Positions 8,788 through 17,494 of a DNA stretch of 55,208 bases are shown here, piece by piece. The notes below the pieces were generated by a model. It had not been told where the DNA came from. It made no database searches and was given only the letters and a program-made list of their open reading frames with translations. The position numbers were made by a program, and so were the translations under genes. This DNA is from Deltaproteobacteria bacterium (GTDB lineage Bacteria > UBA10199 > DSSB01 > JACPFA01): assembly GCA_016183235.1 (NCBI GenBank), contig JACPFA010000017.1:1-55208 (forward strand), in the 5' to 3' direction. The first letter of the stretch is position 1; every line of letters begins with the position of its first letter.

Positions 8788-9530
8788 AAGGTTCCTTCCG
8801 CCCAATCGGGGTCATCCGTAATCAGCCCATCGACCCTTAATTCTACGCATTTTTTAAGGAATTCTAAACTGTTAACTGTATAGGGATAAATTTTGAGCCC
8901 ATGGCGATGGCCGCTTAAAGTTAAAGTATTACTTAAAAGGTAGTCAGGAGGATGGAGGCTGGTGGCCTTAAGCCACCACGTCAAAAACCCTCGGCTTAAA
9001 AGAGGGAGCTGCCGCCGATGTAACAATAAACCTCTTTTAATTTCAGGTAGTTTTCGTTTTAATCGGGACAAGATGATAGGGTTAAAACTGCTGATGGTTA
9101 TTTTAGAACGCAAGGGATGATTTTGTAAAATGGCAGCCAGTCCCTGTTCAATCCCAAAGCTTCGGAAATGGGCTGATTTAACTTCAATATTAATAAAGTC
9201 GAGGGGGGAAACGACCTCAAGAACTTCTTCTAAAGTGGGTAAAGTCTCTTTTGACGCCCATTTTGGTTGGTGATAGGCAAAATTAAATTCCCTTAATTTT
9301 TTTAAAGGTAGGTGGGTGATAAAGCCGGTGCCATTACTATGAAGTGAAACGTCTCGATCGTGGCAAACCACAATTTCACCTGAGCCACAGCGCCAAACAT
9401 CAAATTCAACTCCCTTGGCTTTAGATTGTACCGCTAAGTGAAAAGCCGGTAGCGTGTTTTCGGGGGCTTTAGCTTTGTAGCCCCGATGGGCGATAATGAT
9501 GGGTTGATAGGTTCCCTCAGTGTTGTTCAT
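8748..9530 (-). CDS. ugpQ: Glycerophosphodiester phosphodiesterase
   Basis: A 260-residue GDPD-family enzyme that hydrolyses glycerophosphodiesters to glycerol-3-phosphate plus alcohol. Catalytic features are AHRG at 14-17, the EFD metal ligands at about 42-44 and the HD pair at about 57-58. A later INIEVKS strand and the C-terminal VDGLITDDPDW are also typical. There is no signal peptide, so the enzyme is cytoplasmic like UgpQ rather than periplasmic like GlpQ. The start overlaps the rsmE stop by 14 bp and the end overlaps the RDD gene, so it is embedded in the operon. Confidence 0.92.
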   Translation of the reverse strand: MNNTEGTYQPIIIAHRGYKAKAPENTLPAFHLAVQSKAKGVEFDVWRCGSGEIVVCHDRDVSLHSNGTGFITHLPLKKLREFNFAYHQPKWASKETLPTLEEVLEVVSPLDFINIEVKSAHFRSFGIEQGLAAILQNHPLRSKITISSFNPIILSRLKRKLPEIKRGLLLHRRQLPLLSRGFLTWWLKATSLHPPDYLLSNTLTLSGHRHGLKIYPYTVNSLEFLKKCVELRVDGLITDDPDWAEGTLCHWIGTMTTKKI

Positions 9531-10239
9531 ATTTTAATTTTAATAAACTCATGGCATAAAGGGCAGCCGTTTCTACTCGCATGAGGCCCGGCCCTGCCCA
9601 ATGGGAGGGGAAGCCCTGTTTTTGTAATAAGGCCACTTCTTGTTCGTGCCAGCCTCCGGGTGGGCCAATAAACACCCAGGTGGGATTTTTTAAATTGAGT
9701 TCAGGAAAACTTGTATCAGGCTTTGAGCTTTCCCAAAGAAAAAGCCGATTATAAGGTAGGCTTAAGTTCACGCAAGTTTCGAGGCTAGAAGAAAAATGGA
9801 TATTTAAACTTTTAAAGCGCTCACATTGTTTAAGGGTTTCTTCGCAAGATTTTTTTAGTTGGTTTATTTTGCGCTCGGCTTCAGTTTTTTTCCACGCCAT
9901 CCCTGAAAATTTTAAATTCATGAGATAAAGATTTTCGCAACCTAGCTCGGTTAACTTTTCAACCAACCATTTCAAGGTGTTGGTAGGCAGAATGCTCGTG
10001 GCCACCGTGATAGGATGGATATTCATTAGCGAACGAGGGCAGGGTTGTAAAATTTGCAATTGGGCCTTTTTTTTATCAGCAAGAAGACGAGCCTGATAGA
10101 TTTGTGGTGTTGCACCTACCACATCCAATAAATCTCCCCGCCGGTGACGTAATACTTTTAAGACATGATGAGATTGAGCTGCATTGAGCTCGACAATCTG
10201 ATTGGAAGAGAGGTTAGTTTCGACAAAAAATAATGGCAT
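9517..10239 (-). CDS. rsmE: 16S rRNA (uracil-1498-N3)-methyltransferase RsmE
   Basis: A 240-residue SPOUT methyltransferase modifying U1498 of 16S rRNA. It has an N-terminal PUA-like part with SHHVLKVLRHRRGD (about 23-36). The SPOUT core follows, with KLTELGCENLYL near 95, the IGPPGGWHEQE knot loop at 191-201, and GPGLMRVETAALYAM at 216-230. Family members usually have GPEGG; here the acidic residue is Pro, and EQ(S/C)GR appears as KQCER. These are modest deviations within an otherwise full-length protein. It follows prmA by ten bases, a common pairing in bacteria. Confidence 0.93.
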   Translation of the reverse strand: MPLFFVETNLSSNQIVELNAAQSHHVLKVLRHRRGDLLDVVGATPQIYQARLLADKKKAQLQILQPCPRSLMNIHPITVATSILPTNTLKWLVEKLTELGCENLYLMNLKFSGMAWKKTEAERKINQLKKSCEETLKQCERFKSLNIHFSSSLETCVNLSLPYNRLFLWESSKPDTSFPELNLKNPTWVFIGPPGGWHEQEVALLQKQGFPSHWAGPGLMRVETAALYAMSLLKLKYEQH

Positions 10240-10249
10240 AACACTACGA

Positions 10250-11275
10250 TTAATGGCTTAGTAAAGCTAGGGCTGTCCATCCTTTTTTATTAAGAACTTT
10301 CGTTAATTTAAAATCCGAATAGGCTCGTTCAAGTTCATGGCGTTGCGAATAAGTAATGCCGCTTAAAATTAAGATCCCTTTTTTAGTTAAACGTTGAAGG
10401 AGGAGGGGCTTTAATTCAATCAAAGGGTTCAAGAGGATATTGGCTACAATCACATCAAATTTTTGACTCACCTCGGTTAAATCTTTTTTCAACATAATTG
10501 CCCGGCGAGCCCTATTAAGGCCAAGCGTTTCTCGCGCCACTTGAAGCGCCTCAGGGTCATTATCAAGGGCCACAATCGGTTTGGCTCCATAATGCCACCC
10601 CACCAAGGCCAGGATACCCGTGCCACAACCGACGTCTAAAAGAGAACGACCAGGTTGATCTTTTAAAACAATTCTTAAAAGTTGGGCACAAAGTTGCGTC
10701 GTAGCATGTTCCCCCGTTCCAAAAGCCAGACCATAGGGGACGATCAATTGAGCAAGCCGGTGCAGCCTTTGCGTTGGCCTTGCCGAAGCGGCGGGCCCTT
10801 CATGCGCATCAGCAGGCATGGAAAGCCGCGGCCCGCCGCAGGCGGGAACGCGGAAGGCTTCCATGCCCGCTGATGCCATGAAGGTCGCCGCGAGAGGCAT
10901 CAGCCAATGCAAAGGCTGCACCGGCTTGCTCAATTGATCGTTATGTGCCCGTACCTGAATATCCGAGGTAATCATAAAAGGCTTAAGCGACCGTTGAAAT
11001 TTTTCATTCCAATTTTCATTTTTAAGAGTTCTAAAAGTGACTTTTTTAATTTGCGCGCACACTTCTTTTGGCCAGCGTTTAACCTGACTCCTCCATCGAC
11101 TTTTCGGCACATTAAATTCCCATTCGATGAGATTTTTGCGCTCGCGTTGCAAAGAGTGGGTTGCACCTAAGGTTTGCATTAAGCCGGGTAGAATTTCTGC
11201 AAGCAATTTTGAGGTGGTAAGGTACAAGGCCGAGTAATTTTTGATTTGCTTGACCTTCTTCATTGAGACTTTCAT
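10250..11275 (-). CDS. prmA: Ribosomal protein L11 methyltransferase PrmA carrying an in-frame repeat insertion
   Basis: This SAM-dependent methyltransferase trimethylates ribosomal protein L11. Its signature GLAFGTGEHATT is followed by the SAM-binding LLDVGCGTGIL, ALDNDPEAL and the catalytic VANILLNPL. The chain is 341 residues against about 280-300 for the family. The excess is a 62-codon segment just before GLAFGTG, encoded by a palindromic DNA element (10751-10936) flanked by CAATTG on both sides. Removing it gives a continuous DNDQLIVPYGLAFGTG reading and a normal length. All catalytic motifs downstream are intact, so the product may still fold. It is the first gene of the minus-strand operon, with only 11 bases to the divergent YIP1 gene. 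Confidence 0.93.
   Translation of the reverse strand: MKVSMKKVKQIKNYSALYLTTSKLLAEILPGLMQTLGATHSLQRERKNLIEWEFNVPKSRWRSQVKRWPKEVCAQIKKVTFRTLKNENWNEKFQRSLKPFMITSDIQVRAHNDQLSKPVQPLHWLMPLAATFMASAGMEAFRVPACGGPRLSMPADAHEGPAASARPTQRLHRLAQLIVPYGLAFGTGEHATTQLCAQLLRIVLKDQPGRSLLDVGCGTGILALVGWHYGAKPIVALDNDPEALQVARETLGLNRARRAIMLKKDLTEVSQKFDVIVANILLNPLIELKPLLLQRLTKKGILILSGITYSQRHELERAYSDFKLTKVLNKKGWTALALLSH
10751..10936 (-). repeat. GC-rich palindromic element, copy 2, inserted in frame in prmA
   Basis: 186 nt, exactly 62 codons, lying between two CAATTG hexamers (10745-10750 and 10931-10936, the second counted as duplication). The outer arms AGCAAGCCGGTGCAGCC and GGCTGCACCGGCTTGCT are perfect inverted repeats. 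The inner core GGCATGGAAAGCC...GGCTTCCATGCC with centre GGCCCGCC...GGCGGGAA is shared with the window-edge copies. The outer arms are specific to this copy. The element reads through without a stop in the prmA frame. Confidence 0.9.
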
Positions 11276-11286
11276 AATATCTCTCT

Positions 11287-11952
11287 ATGCAAAACTATTG
11301 GGAAGAGCGGGGGAACTTAGGGCTGGTCCCGGCTTTTTTTAAAACTTTTTTTGACATCTTGGGCGCACCGGCGCGGTTTTTTCAGGCCCCTTGGCCCAAG
11401 CCCGGATTTTGGCATCCTCTACTTTTTGGGGTTACCTGTCAAACAATTGGTACCTTCTTTCAATACCTATACAGTATTTTGTTCGATAGTTTAGGTGCCA
11501 TGTTGTTCACCTTTTTTGGTGCTAGTTCCACCGAGGTTTTGATGCAAACCGGTGTGAGCATTATCATTGCTGCGATCATCATTGTGTTTGCTCCGCTGGG
11601 TGCGGTGGTCAATTTATTTCTCTTCACATTTATTTATCACGTTTGCCTCATGATCGTGGGGGGTAATAAAAAAGATATGGAGGCGACTTTTCGCGCCATT
11701 TGTTACAGCCAAGGCCCTAGTTTGTTTCTTGTTGTCCCTGTGATTGGCGCGGTGATTGCCTTTGTTTGGCAACTGGTGTTGATGATTATTGGCATTAAAG
11801 AAATTCATGGCACCACTTACCCCAAGGCTATTTTGGCGATTATCATTCCACTTATGGTTTGTTGTTCGTTGTTAGTGATGGGAATTGCAGGGATTATATT
11901 TTTAATCGCCTATCTTCAGACGTCTACGAGTTCTCCACCCTTAAGGATATGA
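11287..11952 (+). CDS. YIP1-family integral membrane protein
   Basis: A 221-residue protein with a short N-terminal FFDILGAPARFF amphipathic motif, then about five membrane segments (around 45-75, 85-120, 125-140, 155-175 and 180-210). This layout, with the conserved P near the N-terminus and the FRAICYSQGP stretch in the middle, matches bacterial YIP1 (DUF1282-like) proteins. The molecular function of the bacterial members is unknown. It is divergent from prmA across 11 bp, so both promoters must overlap the neighbouring 5' ends. No clear ribosome site is visible. Confidence 0.8.
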   Translation: MQNYWEERGNLGLVPAFFKTFFDILGAPARFFQAPWPKPGFWHPLLFGVTCQTIGTFFQYLYSILFDSLGAMLFTFFGASSTEVLMQTGVSIIIAAIIIVFAPLGAVVNLFLFTFIYHVCLMIVGGNKKDMEATFRAICYSQGPSLFLVVPVIGAVIAFVWQLVLMIIGIKEIHGTTYPKAILAIIIPLMVCCSLLVMGIAGIIFLIAYLQTSTSSPPLRI

Positions 11953-11974
11953 ATATTATATTATTCTGAGGCAT

Positions 11975-12000
11975 GTCATCCCTGCGAAGGCAGGGACCCA
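11975..12000. repeat. GTCATYCC palindrome family, short copy
   Basis: GTCATCCCTGCGAAGGCAGGGA folds as a short hairpin (CCCTGC/GCAGGG). It is related to the copies at 22708-22800, 27803-27873, 39149, 52309 and 54607. It is followed by an AATCTTCCAATTCAT tract and then a GTCTTTTC-family copy, the same order as at 54607-54924. Confidence 0.75.
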
Positions 12001-12042
12001 TGATGGTGAAGAATCTTCCAATTCATCTGCAAATCGAGTCAC

Positions 12043-12120
12043 GTCTTTTCGAATCCGGCAGAGGCTCTCTCAACCCCAAGCAAAGGGGTTTCGAGTAGCC
12101 TCTTCCGGCTTCGAAAAGAC
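12043..12120. repeat. GTCTTTTC-terminated palindrome, 78-bp copy A
   Basis: Inverted arms of 24 bp, starting GTCTTTTCGAATCCGGCAG and ending CTTCGAAAAGAC, differ at two positions. The inner stem contains AACCCC...GGGGTT. It is the same length as, and over 90 percent identical by eye to, 33261-33338. It lies between the convergent YIP1 and aceE genes and could serve as a bidirectional terminator-like hairpin, although no T-run is obvious. Confidence 0.88.
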
Positions 12121-12147
12121 TTTGTGTAAATAAAAGAATCTTCCATT

Positions 12148-14802
12148 TTATGCAATCCGCGGATTAATTTTTTCGGGATTGATTTTTAGATCTTCAAAGG
12201 CCTGGTGGAGTTGTTCCTTTGAAAGTTTATTTTCTTGGAATAAGAGATAAAGGCTTGTTGCCACAATGTGTTCGGCGTCAATTTCAAAATGACGGCGCAA
12301 ACTTTCTCGGGTGTCGCTTCGCCCAAAGCCATCGGTGCCTAAGGCCCAATAGGGTTGCTTCATCCAGGGTGAAATGAGGTAGGGCAGGGTTCGCACATAA
12401 TCGCTAGACGCAATAATCGGGCCAGATTCATTTTGAAAAACCTGCTGAATATAAGCGGTTTGAGGGGCTGCTTCGGGATGCAAGCGATTCCAACGTTCAA
12501 CGTCGTAGGCATCGTCGCGCAATTCTTTATAACTCGTCACACTCCATACGTTGGCGCCGATTTGATACTGACTTTCCAAAATTTCTTGGGCGCGCAGGGA
12601 TTCGCGCAAGATGGCTCCACTGCCTAGCAATTGAACCGTTAAGTCAAAAACTTTAGTGGGCCCGCGAAATTTATAAATGCCTTTCAAAATTCCTTCTAAG
12701 CAACCCTCAGGCATGGGGGGCATGGGATAATTTTCGTTGGTGACGGTTAAATAATAAAAAATATTTTCTCGGTTTTGAAACATGCGTTTCAAACCGTTTT
12801 GAATAATGATGGCAATTTCATAAGCAAAGGCTGGGTCATAGGCCTTAAGATTAGGGATATTGCAGGCCAAAACATGACTGTGCCCATCTTGATGTTGCAA
12901 ACCCTCTCCCTGTAAAGTGGTGCGACCTGCGGTGCCTCCGACGAGAAAACCTTTGGCGCGTTGATCGGCACAAGCCCAGATTTGATCGCCGGTGCGTTGA
13001 AATCCAAACATGGAATAGTAAATATAAAATGGGATCATATTGACCCCATGGGTGGCATAAGCGGTGCCTGCAGCCGTGAAAGTGGCCATGGATCCGGCTT
13101 CGGTGATGCCTTCTTCCAAAAGTTGCCCATCTTTGGTTTCGCGATAATAGAGGAGGGCGTTCGAATCAACGGGTTCATACAACTGCCCCAACGAGGAATA
13201 AATCCCATGGGCCTTAAAAAATGATTCCATCCCAAAGGTGCGTGCTTCGTCGGGAATAATGGGCACGATATATTCTTTTACTACTTTGTCTTTTAGTAAG
13301 GTTGCGAGAATGCCCACAAACGCCATGGTGGTAGACACCGCCCTGCCTTCAGAACCTTTTAAAAAACTTTCAAAGGTTTTGATCTCGGGTAAATCCATGG
13401 GTGGGTTACGCACCATGCGGCGAGGTACGAAGCCACCTAAATGGCGGCGATGGTCTAAAAGATATTGAATCTCAGGGCTATCTTCAGCCGGGCGATAAAA
13501 GGGCGCATCGGCCAAATCTTTATCGGTGATAGGGATCTGATAGCGATCGCGAAATTTTTTTAATTCTTCAAAATTTAATTTTTTTTGTTGGTGGGTGACA
13601 TTGCGGCCTTCGCCCGATTCACCTAAGCCATAACCTTTAACGGTCTTGGCTAAAATAACCGTGGGCCGATCGGTGCTGGCCATCGCTCGTTGATAAGCTG
13701 CATAAACTTTTTCAGGGTCGTGCCCGCCGCGGCGCAATTTTTGAATTTGATCATCACTTAAATGCTCGACCAGTTTGAGAAGTTCTGGGTGTTTGCCAAA
13801 AAAATGTTGGCGGGTAAAGCTGCCCGGTTCTACAGAATATTTTTGATACCAACCATCAACCGTTTCATTCATGCGTTCCACGAGCAACCCTTGTGGGTCG
13901 TTAGCTAAGAGTGGATCCCAATCATTGCCCCAAATAACTTTAATCACATTCCAACCTGCGCCACGAAAGATGGCCTCTAGTTCTTGAATAATTTTACCAT
14001 TGCCTCGCACCGGGCCATCGAGGCGTTGCAAATTACAATTCACCACAAAAATAAGATTGTTCAAATGTTCGCGACTCGCCACGGTGAGTGAACCTAAGCA
14101 TTCCGGTTCATCGGTTTCACCATCCCCTAAAAAGGCCCACACATGATTTTGATTGGGCTTGATGAGCCCACGGTGCTCTAAATAGCGATTGAACCTGGCC
14201 TGATAAATGGCATTAATTCCCGCGAGCCCCATCGACACCGTGGGGAATTCCCAAAAATCTTTCATGAGCCAAGGATGAGGATAAGAAGACAAGCCCCCAC
14301 CTTGGGCTAACTCGCGACGAAAATTTTCCATTTGAGTTTGTGAAATTCTGCCTTCCAAAAAAGCGCGTGCATAAATGCCGGGCGAGGCATGCCCTTGAAA
14401 ATAAATTTGATCACCCATGCTAAAGCCCGATTTTCCTTTGAAGAGATGGTTAAAGCCTACTTCTAATAAGGTAGCAGCACTGGCATAAGTTGAGATGTGG
14501 CCGCCAATGCCCTCAAAATGGTTGTTAGCGCGTACCACCAGTGCCATGGCGTTCCACCGCGCTAGGCTACGGATCCGCCATTCTAAATAAGAATCACCCG
14601 GATATTTGGGTTCGGCTGCTTTAGGGATGGTATTGATGTAAGGGGTGTTGAAACGTTGGCTGTCAATGCCCTGGTGATGGGCATGCTCCATGAGTTTAGT
14701 TAAAATAAAATGGGCCCGTTCTTTTCCTTCGGATTTTAAAACAGCATCGAGGGAGTCTAACCAATCTTTTGTTTCTAAAGGGTCGTTGTCAGGGAGGCTC
14801 AT
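12148..14802 (-). CDS. aceE: Pyruvate dehydrogenase E1 component, homodimeric AceE type
   Basis: A full-length (884-residue) thiamine-diphosphate enzyme decarboxylating pyruvate in the pyruvate dehydrogenase complex. The start MSLPDNDPLETKDWL aligns with the known AceE N-terminus (PIETRDWL), so the ATG at 14802 is preferred over the TTG 24 bases upstream. Signatures are YFQGHASPGIYARAFLEGR near 140, the TPP motif GDGETDEPE with NCNLQRLDGPVRGN (about 225-262), and the AGRTTLQGEGLQHQDGHS loop. The usual E2 (aceF) and E3 (lpd) genes are not adjacent. It is downstream of a PQQ-like propeller gene on the same strand, separated by about 20 bp. Confidence 0.96.
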   Translation of the reverse strand: MSLPDNDPLETKDWLDSLDAVLKSEGKERAHFILTKLMEHAHHQGIDSQRFNTPYINTIPKAAEPKYPGDSYLEWRIRSLARWNAMALVVRANNHFEGIGGHISTYASAATLLEVGFNHLFKGKSGFSMGDQIYFQGHASPGIYARAFLEGRISQTQMENFRRELAQGGGLSSYPHPWLMKDFWEFPTVSMGLAGINAIYQARFNRYLEHRGLIKPNQNHVWAFLGDGETDEPECLGSLTVASREHLNNLIFVVNCNLQRLDGPVRGNGKIIQELEAIFRGAGWNVIKVIWGNDWDPLLANDPQGLLVERMNETVDGWYQKYSVEPGSFTRQHFFGKHPELLKLVEHLSDDQIQKLRRGGHDPEKVYAAYQRAMASTDRPTVILAKTVKGYGLGESGEGRNVTHQQKKLNFEELKKFRDRYQIPITDKDLADAPFYRPAEDSPEIQYLLDHRRHLGGFVPRRMVRNPPMDLPEIKTFESFLKGSEGRAVSTTMAFVGILATLLKDKVVKEYIVPIIPDEARTFGMESFFKAHGIYSSLGQLYEPVDSNALLYYRETKDGQLLEEGITEAGSMATFTAAGTAYATHGVNMIPFYIYYSMFGFQRTGDQIWACADQRAKGFLVGGTAGRTTLQGEGLQHQDGHSHVLACNIPNLKAYDPAFAYEIAIIIQNGLKRMFQNRENIFYYLTVTNENYPMPPMPEGCLEGILKGIYKFRGPTKVFDLTVQLLGSGAILRESLRAQEILESQYQIGANVWSVTSYKELRDDAYDVERWNRLHPEAAPQTAYIQQVFQNESGPIIASSDYVRTLPYLISPWMKQPYWALGTDGFGRSDTRESLRRHFEIDAEHIVATSLYLLFQENKLSKEQLHQAFEDLKINPEKINPRIA

Positions 14803-14822
14803 AGTCTTTAAGTCAATCTTTC

Positions 14823-16553
14823 TCAATATTGGTAGGCGTTTAATTTATGCTCATCGTCGCACAGCAGCGCCATTTGGCGAAAAGCTTGATAAACCTTTCG
14901 GTTTACAGGGTCAATGAGAACTTGTGAAACACAGGCAGAGGATGATTTTTGGATATCTATTTCTGTGACCACTTGCCCTGAGTCTAAATCAACCAGGACT
15001 GCATCGGCATCTTCAGGAGACTTGATAAAAACGAGCCTAAAACCATGATGTCGATAAAAACTAGCGTATCTGTTTTCTAAACGACGGTTGATAAGATTAA
15101 GATCACTTTCCAATCTTTTTAAGGTTTGTGACCATGAATTGGCTGCCTGCTGTGCCCGTTGCGACATCTGAGCGTTATGTTGGTATTGTGCCAGGGTTGC
15201 TGTCATGGCTGCACTTGAATAAGAACTAGCCCCTGAACGATAATCACTCCATGCCTTGGAGGCCCCTGGTGCGGTGCTTGAATAGGCAAAGCTAAAGGCC
15301 AATTGCAAAGTTGCTTGTCTGATTTTTCTTTGTTCTAGAATAGGATCAATAAACCCGGTTTGTTGCCAAAGGGGTTGGCCCGAATCTTTTGAAAAAGCAT
15401 AAGCCCCTTCATATCCTACCATCACAACATGGTCTCTTCTGGGGATGAGAGATTCGGTTAATTGAAAGGCCTGCGATTTTTTTCCGCTTTGCTCATATAA
15501 AACTTCGCCCGAAGAAAGCCTTAGGCCGATGATTTTCCCATCAGCGGTTAAAACAATTCGATCGTCAAAAACTCCCACTCCCCTTTGCCAGGTGCCAAAT
15601 TTATTTTTTTTCTCTTTAAAAGATTTTTCCCATATTACCTTTCCCTGAGCGGGATCTAGAAGTTGAACGTAAACCTTGCCTTTATTATTGCTAACCAAGG
15701 CGAGCCCAGCTGAAGTTGAAGCCATCGTTTGGAGTTCGCTGCCTTTAGGGAGTTCCGTTTGCCACAAAAGCCCTTGTGCCTTTGCAAAGGCCCACACCCA
15801 ATGTCCGTTCGAGGCAAAGGCGCCCCCAGCCTTAAAAGTCCGATGATCCTTGCCTGCTTCAAAATCTTCAGGAAGCGGGGCTTGCCAGAGGGGATTGCCT
15901 GTTGCAGCGTCAAGGGCCATGGCATTCCTCCCCCCGATCCACCATAGGGTTTCATTTTGAAGTTCTATGTCACCACCAAAATTTGCCAGATTACCTTGCA
16001 AGGTTCCTAGCTCGCGAGACCAATTTTGATTTCCGGTTAGCATATTGAGCGAAATTAAACGGGCGGCGTAAGGGCTCTGCATGTCGGTCATCCATTCGTA
16101 GGGCAGGACTGCAAGGTAGAGGGTGTTGGTAGAGGGACTACTGAAGGTTGAGATGGGGAGCCCGCCTGAGAGAGGATATCTCCAGCGTGAGCCTCTGGAG
16201 GGATGGATGCCCTCCAAGGTAATGCCACCTTCGCTTGCAGATAAAATCACAAAATTAGGTTCGTCAGCGAGCAGTGCGGTGGCTTTTCCATTGCCTTCCC
16301 AAATAACCTTGCCACCCGAGTCTAGTAAATAGCGGCGTTCTGGCCAATCTTCTTTTTTAACACCTTCGGGCTTCTTTTTTCCATCGCGGGTCACAACATG
16401 GAGGGCCCCATTATTTCGAAGCAGTTCAAAGTGGAGCAGGGTGCCTGAAAATTCTTTATTCCAAAGGATAGGGCTCTTGGCTTCAACGCTATGCCACAGC
16501 CCTAAGCAGGAAATTATAAAAAACAAAAAGAGACTTAATGGTTTTCTTTTCAT
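14823..16553 (-). CDS. Exported PQQ-type beta-propeller protein
   Basis: A 576-residue protein with a signal peptide (basic MKRK, hydrophobic LFLFFIISCLGLW); the IISC could act as a lipobox, or cleavage may follow VEA. The mature part holds repeated blades of the PQQ/quinoprotein type: LTGNQNWSREL, ATGNPLWQAPL, AQGKVIWEKSF, SSGEVLYEQ and DSGQPLWQQ. An Ala/Ser/Gln-rich, probably helical insertion lies near residues 415-480, followed by a strand-rich C-terminus. It has no dehydrogenase active-site features I can recognise, so a scaffold or BamB-like role is possible but unproven. An AAGGA ribosome site supports the start. Confidence 0.72.
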   Translation of the reverse strand: MKRKPLSLFLFFIISCLGLWHSVEAKSPILWNKEFSGTLLHFELLRNNGALHVVTRDGKKKPEGVKKEDWPERRYLLDSGGKVIWEGNGKATALLADEPNFVILSASEGGITLEGIHPSRGSRWRYPLSGGLPISTFSSPSTNTLYLAVLPYEWMTDMQSPYAARLISLNMLTGNQNWSRELGTLQGNLANFGGDIELQNETLWWIGGRNAMALDAATGNPLWQAPLPEDFEAGKDHRTFKAGGAFASNGHWVWAFAKAQGLLWQTELPKGSELQTMASTSAGLALVSNNKGKVYVQLLDPAQGKVIWEKSFKEKKNKFGTWQRGVGVFDDRIVLTADGKIIGLRLSSGEVLYEQSGKKSQAFQLTESLIPRRDHVVMVGYEGAYAFSKDSGQPLWQQTGFIDPILEQRKIRQATLQLAFSFAYSSTAPGASKAWSDYRSGASSYSSAAMTATLAQYQHNAQMSQRAQQAANSWSQTLKRLESDLNLINRRLENRYASFYRHHGFRLVFIKSPEDADAVLVDLDSGQVVTEIDIQKSSSACVSQVLIDPVNRKVYQAFRQMALLCDDEHKLNAYQY

Positions 16554-16741
16554 GATTTTTTTCCTTAAGGGTTAAACCCGAATCATAATGCTACTAGGCT
16601 TGATTGGGAAGCAAGTTTTTTACGTACAAAGCATGGCCTCTATTCGCAAAGCCCTGCTCAAAAAAAGGCTGGTAGAGATTTGAGATAATAGATACAATTA
16701 ACAAATATCGTTGTGGCTTAAATTCAAAAAAAGGGGAGATT

Positions 16742-17125
16742 ATGCAACTCGTAGCCATCGTATTTTTATCGATATTGGTGCTTTTCATAGGTGGGGATTG
16801 TGGGGGTGGAGGCTCTGGCAGCGGGTGCAATGAAGTCGAAAGTGGTGATTTAAGCGTGGCCTGTTCCAGTTCCGATTCTCCAGATATTAGCGAGGCCAGC
16901 ACTTCTGATAGAGTAGACGTAGGTTGTGCCGGGCATTCTTCGGGAAGCGCCACCATAACCTGTGCCAGCACCAGCGATTCACTCACCGTGTCGTGCAGCG
17001 ACGGAATCATCGAAGACGATGATGGCGTTTCAGGCTTTGCCTCTACTTCAAACTGCGAAGATGGTCAGGTAAGCTGCTTTAACGGTGCCATCAATACGAC
17101 TTGCGTTGATACAACCACAGAGTAA
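16742..17125 (+). CDS. Small Cys/Ser-rich exported protein
   Basis: 127 residues: a hydrophobic N-terminal helix (residues 2-17), then GGDCGGGGSGSGC, then a low-complexity acidic and Ser/Thr-rich body. Cysteines there recur in a loose pattern (LSVACSSSDS, VDVGCAGHSS, ATITCASTSD, LTVSCSDG, GQVSCFNG, NTTCVD). The spacing of about 15-20 residues suggests a short beta-strand repeat with disulfides in the periplasm or on the surface. No family is recognised. A clear AAGGGGAG ribosome site and a distinct Cys distribution support it as real. It ends exactly where the convergent MazF-like gene ends. Confidence 0.62.
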   Translation: MQLVAIVFLSILVLFIGGDCGGGGSGSGCNEVESGDLSVACSSSDSPDISEASTSDRVDVGCAGHSSGSATITCASTSDSLTVSCSDGIIEDDDGVSGFASTSNCEDGQVSCFNGAINTTCVDTTTE

Positions 17126-17494
17126 TTAGAAACTAAGCAAAAATCGAACCCCTCTTTCAACTTTCTCAAAATCAGTAGGGTTGAGTGGGCCCAAATCCCG
17201 CAGCAGCAAGCTACGGTCTAGGGTGTGTATTTGGTCTAAAAGTACATCAGATGGTTTTTCAATCTTAAGTTTTTCAGAAGGGGAAAGTCGAGTTCTTAAG
17301 ATGTTTGCATCATCCAGCCGAGTGGTTAAAGGCACAATAACAACCCCAGGGCTTCCCATGCGAAGGGTGTCCGATGATTGAATAACCACCACAGGTCGGT
17401 GTTTTCCAGGTTTTGATTTGCGTGGGGGGTTCATGTCAGCAAGGTAGCAACGTCCCTGTTCAATCAATATTTTTTCGGAGTCGCGAGAATTCAC
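17126..17494 (-). CDS. MazF/PemK-family endoribonuclease toxin (module 1)
   Basis: A 122-residue toxin-like protein of the PemK/MazF fold, which cuts mRNA at short motifs. Typical features are QGRCYLADMNP at the start, GKHRPVVVIQSSD, VVIVPLTTRL, and PSDVLLDQIHTLDRSLL with the conserved D-Q-I segment. The start is taken as the GTG at 17494, behind AAGGTG. It overlaps the upstream antitoxin gene by 35 bp, the usual toxin-antitoxin arrangement with translational coupling. Confidence 0.9.
   Translation of the reverse strand: MNSRDSEKILIEQGRCYLADMNPPRKSKPGKHRPVVVIQSSDTLRMGSPGVVIVPLTTRLDDANILRTRLSPSEKLKIEKPSDVLLDQIHTLDRSLLLRDLGPLNPTDFEKVERGVRFLLSF

Noticed and set aside
11950-12147. Rho-independent terminator between YIP1 and aceE
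   Set aside because: The strong hairpin belongs to the GTCTTTTC repeat family and lacks a following T-run, so terminator function is unproven.
16594-17010. Minus-strand frame overlapping the Cys-rich small protein
   Set aside because: Pro/Glu/Ser-rich antisense of the low-complexity gene; the plus-strand frame has the ribosome site and signal-like N-terminus.
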